Shown one piece after another: positions 49,561-61,524 of a stretch of 64,000 nucleotides of DNA (its first letter is position 1; each line of letters opens with the position of its first letter). The stretch is from positions 20,670,917 to 20,734,916 of the forward strand of contig NC_092571.1 of NCBI RefSeq assembly GCF_037975245.1. The letters are read 5' to 3'. The notes beneath the pieces were generated by a model that saw only the letters and a program-made list of their open reading frames with translations, was not told where the DNA came from and did no database searches. The stretch is from Apostichopus japonicus. Lineage: Eukaryota; Echinodermata; Holothuroidea; Aspidochirotida; Stichopodidae. The position numbers were made by a program, and so were the translations under genes.

Positions 49561-51124
49561 ATATGGTATTGGCTGCAGGTCAGCCTGACTTAGACCATCC
49601 AGTGAGACTAGGTAGAAAATTAGAGTAGCCTAGGCCCTAACATTTGAACTCTGAAAGTGAAACAATCCTCCTATATCCTAGCATGAGTACTTGATAATAA
49701 CAGCACAATTAGGCCTATGTGCATTCCATTCCAGTTTTTGTACTTTTAGAAGGTCAAATATGCAATCTGCTAAAGTGTAATATGGGATATTAACTTTTAT
49801 CTGATGAAAAATATTGAAGCTTTGCATACATTGTCAGAATGCATAGCAAGTGCAAACGTTCAGGCAAGACCGCGGGGTGTACTGGAATAGGCAGTTGCCA
49901 CATATCTGACTGAGATTTGCATTAACTGCCAAACTGAGGCCTATCAATTTCTCAACAGTTATGAGAATTTCCTTACCATGAGCTAAGCGTTACCTTAAAT
50001 AGGTTAGGTAGCCAGCAAGAAATAGGCTAACCCATTCATAGGGCCTAGACTAGACCTATCCTGTAGATGAATATAGTCTGGCCTACGTTATCTGCATAAA
50101 TGCATGACGACCGTGGTCTCAACTTACGTCAACTCAAACTGCTCAATCTGGAACTGGTAGGGCCGTAAAACTTAACACATCTGCTTCTGTTTGACTTATT
50201 TTGACAATTTAACGACTGACTATCTCTACAATTCTTTCCTCTAAATTGCGATGATCGAAATAACGTAGCAAACTGGAACTTACGTTATCTTTTCTCAGCC
50301 AAGTACTAAGTTAAAGGTGAAAGTAGCCCCCAAGACAAATAAATGGTCTCGTAATTTATGTGTTTCAATTGGTATGCAGACGATAATGCACGGCGGACGA
50401 CGTGCCTGTAGGAAGCTGGCAGCCTTTGTCAGCAAACAATAAGATGCACACACTAACAGCATGCGCTAAAGAAAAGGACGCAATAGCAAAACAACAGTGT
50501 ACCAGAATAGAGTCAACAATGGCAACTTATTAGAGGCATGCGAGGACATATTGATAGTGTTTCTAATTACAATTAATAAATAAATATTTCGAGAAATGGA
50601 GGTATTTTAGAGGCCAAATAGTACCAAGGAAGAAATCATATCTTCCTCTTTAATATGATGTAGGTCTACTATCTGTAACAAAGCTTATTATATTAGCAAA
50701 TTTGAAATTCCCCCTAAATTCCTTTGAGATCACCTAAACTAGATTTTGTTTTAAAGTTTAACAATTCGACTCATGGAGTGATTTTGGAGCCCAAACTTTT
50801 TCCTGAAAATAGACTAGAACTTTTATAGGTCCATTATTGGAAGGAAACTTATTTCTTGAAGAAAAAGAACTATAAACATTTTAGCACTAATTCCAAATTT
50901 GGAAATAGTCCCCAAATTCAATGGACATCACAACAAAAAATATGGATTATTTTATTCTCACAATTAAATCATTCAAGTTATGAAAGGATTTTCTAAGATT
51001 GGAATTGTAACAGAGACGATATGTGACCTACTTCTTTAACGTGGTATAGCTTATTTAATTTAGTAGGGAACAAACTGAGGGACCTTTTACCACTATTTCA
51101 AATTTACCCGTGTGGACTCTATTA
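49561..51124. other. Upstream region of GTF2H2, no gene seen
   Basis: Richer in 'taggcct' words than the rest. A locally CpG-containing patch lies near 50380-50420 (cggcggacgacgtg). Could hold a promoter or divergent first exon, but nothing definite is visible. Confidence 0.45.
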
Positions 51125-51270
51125 TGGTACACTGTTGAGGTCTCAGAGTGTCCTTTTCGTTATCGTCTGCTGTTAGTTACTGTGGTTATAGTCTGCTGTT
51201 CATGCCTGCTAACTTCCGAGTCTTTTGGGATTTACAAGCTGCAGTGTGCGAGTAGGCTACAGTAGGTCAG
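51125..51270 (+). promoter_or_regulatory. Candidate GTF2H2 first (non-coding) exon
   Basis: This stretch ends in a strong donor, GGTCAG|GTAGGT at 51271, about 0.8 kb before the acceptor at 52100. No TATA box or clear CpG island is evident. Placement is inference from splice-site strength only. Confidence 0.2.
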
Positions 51271-52090
51271 GTAGGTTACTGTGCATTTTGCAGGAAGAGC
51301 TGACACTGTTTATCATTAAGTTAACACATAAAGAGGTGACTAAAACGTCTTAAGTTTGATGTGTCTTACGAATTTTACTTGTTTGAAGGGTAATTTGAAC
51401 GCTTAATTCTCAATTTACACTTTTTGCAAGCCCCTAACGTAGGCCTAAACAGTAGTACTGAGTAGTAGGCTAACTAGTATGATACGTTAATGTTTGCCTA
51501 GCCTAACATTATAATCTAGGTTTAATGTTAGGGTATCTTGGCATAAGCAAATTAATTATGTAGACCTAATAAAAGTTGGCCTAGTCCGATCATCGGATGA
51601 AAAGTTAGGCAAACTATGTAAGCCAGCAGTATTACAGAACTGTCTTTGGAATCATGTGAATAATTAATAGTAGCCTAACTAACACTGCTATCACAGTATC
51701 AATCAGGTTGGCATATAGGCTAGTCTATATTTCATTTAGAGACTTAAACTAAGTTGTCTAATGTAACCTACGGTAGCAGGATAGGTAATGCACAGACACA
51801 ATAAAGTGAATCGCCACAAACTCCAATGGCATTGCTTCACAGAAAAGTGTCCACAGCAAAGTGTAATTCCTTTGGGTTGTCTATCCAGTGTAATTGGCTG
51901 AAATAACAGTAAGAGTGAATGGTTGTACTGTAGGCCTAGCCCACTGTCTAGTATTGAGTATTGAAAGAAAATAACAATATCCTGTTATAGGAATTTGGAA
52001 ATAAGTTATTTTATGACACATAAAGGATGTGCATGTGTGATAAACTGAATGGCTTATAACTTGTAGCACTGGAAGAATGACATTCTTTTC

Positions 52091-52160
52091 TCCATTATAG
52101 TTTGACTCTGCTGAATTTGATAATAAACTTTACAGCTATTACCAGTCCCGAGCAACCAAA
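52091..52160 (+). other. GTF2H2: Probable 5' UTR and acceptor before the GTF2H2 start
   Basis: A pyrimidine-rich run ending in CCATTATAG at 52100 is a good splice acceptor, with a second possible one (TTTACAG) at 52135. Either would make the 5' UTR start in an upstream exon. The frame upstream of the ATG stays open, so the start rests on context and family length. Confidence 0.45.
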
Positions 52161-52219
52161 ATGGCTGAAGATGAAAATGAGAAAGCTTACAGATGGGAAG
52201 GAGATTATGAAAGAACCTG
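52161..52219 (+). CDS. GTF2H2: GTF2H2 coding exon 1 (residues 1-20)
   Basis: Starts at ATG with A at -3 and G at +4, and encodes [19 protein letters not shown] plus two bases of W20. The donor is TG|GTAGGA. The RWEG-YERTW block is the conserved p44 N-terminus. Confidence 0.93.
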
Positions 52220-55200
52220 GTAGGATCATTTTCTTTACTTGGATTTTTTTTCATTCCATGACTTTATAACTTTATGACATTTGAAGGATCTTTTTTTTTT
52301 AAATTCCTGCTGAAGACAAGAGGCATCTTTGCAATGGTGAAGGAGTGTGCATTTGTATGTGTGTGCATGATTTAGACCTTGTCTTCTATGCTCTAACTCA
52401 TAGTGTAAAATGGAGGTTCAACATGTAGTTCACATTTTAATAGTAATCTTAACTTAATTTCTTTGTTTATGTTTTTGTTAAATTTTTGTCGTTGTTATTC
52501 TTAATTCTAATAATTGTTTGAATTTAATTTCCTTTATAATCCTTTTTTTTGTAATTTTTTAAAGAGGGCCTCAGGGGAGAATACCATTTTGATATCTGAG
52601 TATTTTAACCCTTTTAAGAGATTTTTGTAAATATTAATGCTCAATATAATTGGTATTCAGGATGTACTGTAGCATAATGAGTTGAAGAACCCTATTGTTA
52701 CCTGTAATCGTCAAAGGCCATTTGAGGACAACAGAGGTCAAGGTATGAAAACATTGATAAGATGTGAACTTCAAAATAAAGACTTAGATGAAATACCTTT
52801 TCCAGTATACCTGCGGATCCATTTTAATGAGAACAAAAAGCCCTATTGTTTTCCGTATAGATCAAAGATCAAGGAAAGTCAATTGTCTGAAAACTTTGTC
52901 AAACACAATTGCTTCTTCATGTCGATATATATTTTCAACATAATGACTTGTTTGTATTTTACAGGGAAGCAATTAAGGAGGATGAAGCAGGATCCTTGCA
53001 AGCCACCGTAGATGACATAATTCAGAGAGCCAAGAGAAAAAGGTTGGCTGACAGGCCTGTGAATGTTAGGCTTGGTATGGTAAGTCCATCTTGTCTATCA
53101 AAATCTTACATTCTTTCAGACAATATACATTGTACAACAAAAATTCATTGTTATCTAGAATCGGTTTCCTACCCTGCTACAAACCAACTGTATAAACTCA
53201 AAATTTCTGTATCAGCAGTTAACAGCATTAAAGATCCCAAGTCATGAGTTAGAACAACTAACAATGTGCTAGCTCTGTTGCAAGGAGTTGGTCACAGCTG
53301 CTAACAATGTTACTACCATGGATAAGGAGCTGGAAGTCCCACTGCCTTGGATTATTCTGATTGTTTTCATAGCTTCATGGGAAGAGAAAAGAAGATCAGA
53401 TTTTAGATTCCATGGAAGTTGAATTTAGGGTTTGTTGCTGTTGTGAAATGGTTATGCTCTTAACATGCATGCTAGCAGTTGTAATGCTTCCTAAGTACTT
53501 CCTGGGGAATTATTTTCTTTCTTGAAATTACCACACATGAAAACCGACCATTATCATTTGACCGTTCAGTATTAATATCCCCTTCAGAATGATTTGCACC
53601 TGAGTATATTTACTCACATTCTGGGTTGTGTGAAACATTCTCTTACTTTCAAGGTGTCACTGTCAAATTGATTTTGCCATTGTTGTTGTTGCAAATTTTA
53701 CGGTGTAGGGTTGGATTGGGAGAAATTGGACAGTGGTGGCTAAAAACTTCAGCAGAACTTAGGACACTCAAAGCAACCCTTGTAGGTAACATCTCATATC
53801 AATTTGTCATTCTGGGATAATCTTCATATTTACTGTTAAATGAAAACACCAGGAAACCCACTCCAGAAACCGTGAGTTGGCAGCTTGACAGGATATGCAG
53901 AATCCATTTTTTCTTTGACAGGGACATTTCATTCTTGCATGAAATATTTCTTCCTTACATTTATAGATGCGCCACCTGTTCTTGGTAGTTGATATGTCTC
54001 AAGCCATGGAAATACAAGACTTGAAGCCAGACAGACTCTCTTCGACAATAAAGGTAAAATGAGAAATGACTTGACTACGTACGACTGAATCACTGGGTTA
54101 AGGATGATGGATAGTTTTAAATTTAGACAGAAGCTGAGTGATTTGAAACTTTTACCATTTTAAATAACTATTCTTCTGTGAAGACAGAAGGCAATCCTCA
54201 TTCAGCTAATAATTTCAACGTCCATTTAGTTGGATGCTTCATTATCTGCTTGGAAAAAATCTACCAAAAAACAAAACTATTTCCATTAATTAGGAATTTT
54301 GTGTAAACGTTGGAAATACTCATGAGTGTTTGGAACAGCTACCAAGTGGTTTTAATGATTGTGAGCCGGAGTGCAAGTGAGGATACACACAAGATGGCAT
54401 TCATTTCCAGGCTGACTGCCACAGTATTGTGTGTACTGTATGAACACCAGCAATTTGGGAGATGGTTATAAGGCTGTATGACACTGCAGCAGGTCTCTCT
54501 TCACTGCAGTTTTACTTTGTTTAAAGTATTTCAAAACCTGTGCCTGCTGTTAACATATTTGAATGGCAAACCACAGAAGCCTTTGGTGTACATTTTTTAA
54601 GAGACCTTAATGCCTCAGTGGCCTTTTTTACCATCCTTTTCATGGCAAAATATGACTCTTTATTTATTTTATTGCATTTCATATTGGCAAAGAAAGAGTA
54701 AGGTTCTATCAGGTGCTTTAATTTTATCCCAACACAGCCCCCCCCATCCCCCTACACCCCCCTCCCATCAATTACAAGACAACAAAACTAAAATCACTTT
54801 TCAAAAATTGGTTGTGCAGAGTTTGGTCTGAACATCTGTCCATACAGATTATGTTTTAATGCAGTAACAATCCATATGCCTTTATTTTCTCCACTTGGTA
54901 TCTCACAGCTCTTGGAGAAATTTATTGATGAATATTTCGATCAAAATCCAATCAGTCAGGTAAGAATATTGTTCTGCTATTTTGTGATGGAAAGTAATGT
55001 TCAAACAATGTAACAGACAAAGGGATATTCTGATGGTGCACAATGTAAAAACCTGAAATTAAAGAGAAAATTAGTCACACAGTTGGTTGAAACTCCCATC
55101 TTTACATCTTGTCCATAACTTGTGATAAGGTTGAGTGAATGTAACATATTTTGACAGACTTAATCCTTACTTCAGTAAGAGAATCATGGTAGGTCGTCTG

Positions 55201-58200
55201 TGATTTCATCGTGGTGGATGTGCCGCAATAGCTAAGATAATCTTCTTGTTGATTTATCCTTGAAACATAGGCGTAGGAGCCCAATTTGATTTGGAGGGGG
55301 GGCCGTAACGAATTGCCCAAGAAATAGAACCAACAATTTTTTGCATGCATGTCATATAGACATGCATCGGTTATTACATCGCATGCCAAATTACATACAA
55401 TCATTTGCCGTGTTATTACCCTTCCTTTGGGGGAAGTCATTGCAATAATAATGATAATAATAGTATAAGTGTAACCATTGAAAAACACATTGCAATTTTA
55501 TATTTTTCCTTCAGTACATGCCCGAAAAATCCTCAGCATATTGCCCGAATTTTCATAAGCAAGTTAGGTTGGGGGGGGGGGGCTACGCCTATTCCTTGAA
55601 ATGTGAACAAACCTGAATACTGCTTCAGTATTCATATAAGACAAGAAATAAAAGGAAACCAAACATTAAGTTTGACCTTTCCAGTTGGACCAAAGTTATA
55701 GTGACAGAAACAAATCTAGACCAGATAAGTATCTTCTTATTACCAATGTGTAAAATTGAAAAAAAAACTTAAAACACAAAATTCAGATTTGAATAGTACA
55801 AAACAACCATATGAACTTGTCTGTTAAAAAAAGGAATTCTTCTGTTAAAATTCAAAAATTATTTGAATATTAATCTCACTTGATAGATTGGTGTGCTAAC
55901 CACAAGCAATATGAGAGCCGAGAAACTCACAGATCTTGGAGGTAAAGTACACATGATCATCTCTTAATTTTCAAATTTAATATCATATACTGTAAATGTT
56001 AAATGAGTTTTTTTCTTCCACTATGCAATATATCTCTGTATTCAAACTTTGAAGCAGGGATGGATTTTTATTCGGGAAAGTTTTGTATTCTGTACAAAGT
56101 ATAAAGTGGAATAGACTTAATCCCAATAAACTTACCAGCTGCTGCATGTTCATGACCAGAAGATTTTCAAATTTTCTCTATTTATTTTGTTTACTTCCTT
56201 AACATAAAAGTGACCATATTTATTTTGTTTTAGTTAAGTATTTTTAAAATTTGGTTAATAAATATTGCTTTCAAAATAAACAAACAGACTTTGGCATTGT
56301 TTACAGTACTCGTTACTTTTATTCATAAAAATAGGAAAACATATGAGACAGCCTTTTCACGTGACTTCATTACTTTCCTATTTGGCACCAAGTTCTACTT
56401 CATAGTTATGATAAAAATAAAATAAAACTGTTAGCAAACTGCTTATCCACTAGAGAGCCTGTGTAGGAGAATGTGTAAAAGTAAGTTGGCCTGACGTTTC
56501 GATCCTAGCAGGATCTTCTTCAAAGATCCTGCTAGGAGAAGAAGATCCTGCTAGGATCGAAACATCAGGCTAACTTACTTGTACACATTATAGTTATGAT
56601 GTTAGTATTCATCGCAAGATGATCTATTAATAGGGTATAAACAATGATTGTTGGGTTTGATTTCCCTTGACGATCTTGCCTTGAAACAAAATTCAAGAAG
56701 TATAAATTTTATAGAATTATAAATTTTCAAAATACTAACAGTAGATGGTGAGATTTATAAAGAGCAGACATACTGAAAGAAGTACAAAGCCTGATTAGTC
56801 TCAACCAAACATACAAATAAATAAAAAATAAAATCAAGGAGAAATAAGAAAAATGAACCTCGTTCAAATGGTTGGAAAAGTGTAACGTCCCATCACTTTC
56901 CATCATCCACCATTTTAAATAGGAGACAGGGTGTCTAAATTTCTTCAATTAAAAATATATATATTTGTTTTTCCTTCAAGGTAACCCCAAAAGACATATA
57001 TTGGCACTGAAAGGTTGTAAGGATAAGCCTTGTGTGAAGGAGCCATCTCTTCAGAATGCAATAGAGTTAGCTGTGTCGACATTGAGGTAGGTTAAGTTTT
57101 CTCAATTTTCATTTGAAATTACATCAAAAGTGCACTTTTGAATTACAAAAATAGGACAAGGGTACTTTTGCCAAAAAGGTCACTCCTTGTTTATGAATTG
57201 GGACAATTTTGAGGTTTTAAACAAAACTGGGTGAACATGCCACTTGTGACCAACCCCCCAGCCTGCCCCCCCCCAACCTATTTCTGCTGCCCCTGTACCA
57301 TAGTTAAATTCTACCCATTTTTCCCCCACGGATAAGTATTATAAGGCATTTCATTATTTCAGAATGTTGTCAATATCTCGCTCTTACAATAAATTTCCAT
57401 TTATTTTTACCTTTTCTCAGACATATGCCAGGCCATGCCAGTCGTGAGATACTCATTATTATGGGAAGTCTGACCACATGTGACCCTGGTAATATACACA
57501 ACACAATAAAGGTGAGCAACTCATTGGTCGGGGAAAGAAAAACTTTTCATATTAATACAATTATTACCCAAGAGGGCCTTCAAGTTAGTCACATAGCTCT
57601 GTATGGACCTATCCACTGAGTGAGCAGTTCGTGTTTGTTGGTGAAAAGTGAAAAAAAAGCAAGTTGTTGGCAATATTAAGACATCTCTGTTTAGTTTTAC
57701 CATCATCGTTTCTCTAATTCCTACGCGATGCCTGTATTAGAGCATAGCTTGCATTTTTGAGTTGTTAACTTCCATAAGTTAGTTACATACTTCATTAAGT
57801 AGCTCTAACTTCTTGATCTACTATTTCACAGATACTAACTGGAATCCTTGACTTCAACTAATCAGTTATGTAATAGTGCCTCAAAGTAACATTTCTCCTA
57901 ATATTTTTGTTGTTTTCTTGTTGTTGTTCGATTGTGCAGTTGCTTCAGGACATGAACATTCGGTGTTCAGTGATTGGATTAGCTGCCGAGGTCAGAATTT
58001 GTCGCAAGATATGTGAAGACACAAATGGTAAATTAATTTATAATAATAATTAGCAGTTCATTTTACGACGCTTAAGTGAACACAAATGTGGGAGAAGCCC
58101 GCAAGGGCTTAAATGCATTACAACTTACACGTTGGGTGGCTTCCAATTCACCATTTTAACTCAAATTTGGAATCTTTTCAATTTAGAAAGTCATTTCAAA

Positions 58201-61200
58201 TCATTTTTAATTCTTCAAACTTCAAATGTTTCCCTGTCATATTAATAGATGTATATCACACTTCAGAGCAGGTACTTGTTTTTCCAGCAGAATGTAGACC
58301 TAGATGTCTAGTATTTATATCACAAAATATGTATTAAGTCACCAAAAATTATCTTATGCAGTAACCATGGTAATATGCTAAACGAACCTCTGAAAGTTTC
58401 TGCATGATGTCTTATTCAAAAAGTGCATCTCAAATCAACACAAACGTAGATCATAGCCTAGTGATTTATTAGCTAATAAGAATTTCGTTTTAAATAAATT
58501 GATGAAGGATGACTGGAGTTTAATATTTGATATCTGATTTTATAATATTTGATTTCTGGAATAGATTGCGTGCGGATGGTTTACATTCAATGTGTTACGG
58601 CATATATAGTTTATACTGTTAACCAATAGCAACATCTGTGGTCCTTCAATGTTGAACTGTTTGTTCTGCGGGTCAGTAACTCGCTGGCATAATTGTAGTA
58701 CATGTACAACGGCATGCACCGGAGTACATCTTCCTTGGTCAGTATTAGTACAAGGTGCTATGCACAATGACAAGTACCTAATCTTGCTCTAGTATCTAGA
58801 TGCTAGATTCCAAAATGACCTCAGTGTTAGTAAAAATATTAGTACAAATGCCCCAGTATGAGTACAAATACAACTACAGAATGCCCTCAGTATGAGTACA
58901 AATATGAGTACATAATGCCCTCAGTATGAGTACAGAAACCAGTACAGAATGTCCTCAGTATGAGTACAAAATGTCCTCAGTGTAAGAGCAAATATGAGTA
59001 CAGAATACCCTCAATATGAGTACAAAATGTCCTCAGTATGAGTACAAATATGAGTACATAATGCCCTAAATATGAGTACAGAAACCAGTACAGAATACCC
59101 TCAGTATGAGTACAAAATGTCCTCAGTGTAAGAGCAAATATGAGTACAATATGTCCACAGTATGAGTACAAAATGTCCTCAGTATGAGTACAAATATGAG
59201 TACAGAATGCCCTCAATATGAGTACAGAAACCAGTACATAATACCCTCAGTATGAGTACAAAATGTCCTTAGTGTAAGAGAATATATGAGTACAGAATGC
59301 CCTCAGTATGAGTACAAAATGTCCTCAGTATGAGTACAAAATGTCCTCGTATGAGTACAAATATGAGTACAGAATGCCCTCAATATGAGTACAGATACCA
59401 GTACAGAATATCCTCAGTATGAGTACAAAATGTCCTCAGTATGAGTACCAATTATTCTCAGTATGAGTTCAAAATGTCCTCAGTATGGGTACAAATATGA
59501 GTACATAATGCCCTCAATATGAGTACAGATACCAGTACAGAATACCCTCAGTATAAGTACAAAATTTCATCAGTGTAAGAGCAAATATGAGTACAGAATG
59601 CCCTCAAGTATGAGTACAAAATGTCCTTAGTGTAAGAGCAATATGAGTACAGAATGCCCTTACTATGACTTCAAAATGTCCTCAGTATGAGTACAAGTAC
59701 GAGTGCAATGAGAGAAAATACAAGTAGACAGATGTACTTGTTCTAGAAATACAAGTATGTAATCACTAAAAGTCTGTTCACCGGTCTTAGGTCACCCGGA
59801 ATACTATCATCCTTCATAAATGAATATATATCATAACCATAACTTTGGCACTGATTTCTTGTCTTGTATTTACTTTCTCTGTTACCAGGTACTTACTCAG
59901 TGGTATTAGATGAAACACATTTCACAGAGTTACTAATGGAGCATACCACTCCCCCTCCAGCTACGGTGAGTGTGGTAAACATGACTACAACACTCCATTT
60001 CAGGGACAAGTTTCCTGTAATCAGTTATAAATAAATAATAAAAAAAGTCTTAAATAACGGTCCATCTTAGATGGTGCAGGATACCACCACAGATGATTGA
60101 AGGTACCTTTATACCTCAGTTCAGAAAAGTTTGAAGGACCATCAGTTTTGTCATTAATAATTTGCTCATACTGATACGTAAACCTAGATGGTTATTAGTT
60201 TCAAGTATACTTTTTTTCATGTTAAACATAAGTTCTCTTTAAAGGTGAAACATCCCTGTTCACACTTTACTACTAGGCATTTACTGACTACATTGTTATT
60301 TTTCATATCCATAAATTTTTCATTTGAGATCATTAACAATGGCTATTTCTTTCTATAGGCAAACACAGAACCATCTACCATCAAAATGGGATTTCCCCAG
60401 CATGTTCTAAACACAGAGAAAGACAAACAAGAACAGCCATCCTTGTGCATGTGGTAAGTTATATTACATACTACTGTTGTTGAAAGTGTCAGCTTCTCAC
60501 ACCATGTTTTCTACTCTTGTACATTCATTCTCTTTCAATCTTTTCTTTCAGCCATCTTGACTCTAACACCAAACAATTAAGTACAGTCGGCTACTTCTGT
60601 CCGCAGTGTCGAAGCAAATATTGCGAATTACCCATAGAATGTAAAGTATGCGGTATGTATTACATCCCCTCACACTATCCTTACCTTCTTGGCTCCCTTG
60701 TACTGTAAACTCCCCCTCCCCTGGGCTCCATTTGCACCCCCTCTCACAATTATGAAGATTATTGTTTGGTTCGTGTTTCCCATCCTTGAAATAAAAAATA
60801 TGTGTCAAGAAAATTATCACATTACTAGTAGGGAATTTTAAGTGCATCCAACTTTGTACAGGAAATAATTTTATCTGGTATTGCTGAGCAAAATGCTATG
60901 CTAAATGGCCAAATTGCTATGCAAAATGGGCAAATTGCTATGCAAAATGGGCAAATTGCTATGCAAAATGGGCAAATTGTTATGCAAAATGGGCAAATTG
61001 TTATGCAAAATGGGCAAATTGCTATGCAAAATGGGCAAATTGCTATACAAGTGCTGTAAAGACACAGCAGTTATTGTACAAAGGAACCATAGAATTTTAA
61101 TAGAGACAAATTCCAGAACCTTCAAACTGCTACATGCAAAGTTTTTACCCTTAATTGTACCCTGACATACAGAAGACATGCATATACGGTATTTGTTATC

Positions 61201-61488
61201 GCATCATAAAAATATCATGCAAAATGGTCAAATAGCTATAACAAGTGCTGCAAAGATGTACATGTATAGAAACCAAAGTATTTTCCTAAGAGAAGTAAAC
61301 CAGAACGTAAAAAAGTACTACACAAATCCGAACACTAAATTATTCACTATTATTTATTGAAGAAATTCAATGTTAGTTATCTTCACATTTGGATATGTAA
61401 ATGAGGCGATCTCAAAATGATCCATCCGGTATTCGTCAAGGACCACGAGGCAGTCGCTAAACATCAGCCAAGTAGGAAGTGAGCCTTA

Positions 61489-61524
<36 letters not shown>

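Noticed and set aside
52682-53247. Two long overlapping open frames around GTF2H2 exon 2
   Set aside because: One is in the wrong frame; the other contains exon 2 in the right frame but runs into intron sequence. Exon limits are set by splice sites and homology.
58815-59708. CRISPR-like array of short repeats
   Set aside because: Units are contiguous and variable without unique spacers, within an animal intron; it is a minisatellite.
60901-61179. Repetitive open frames on both strands in GTF2H2 intron 11
   Set aside because: Period-21 minisatellite; frames on both strands are an arithmetic consequence.
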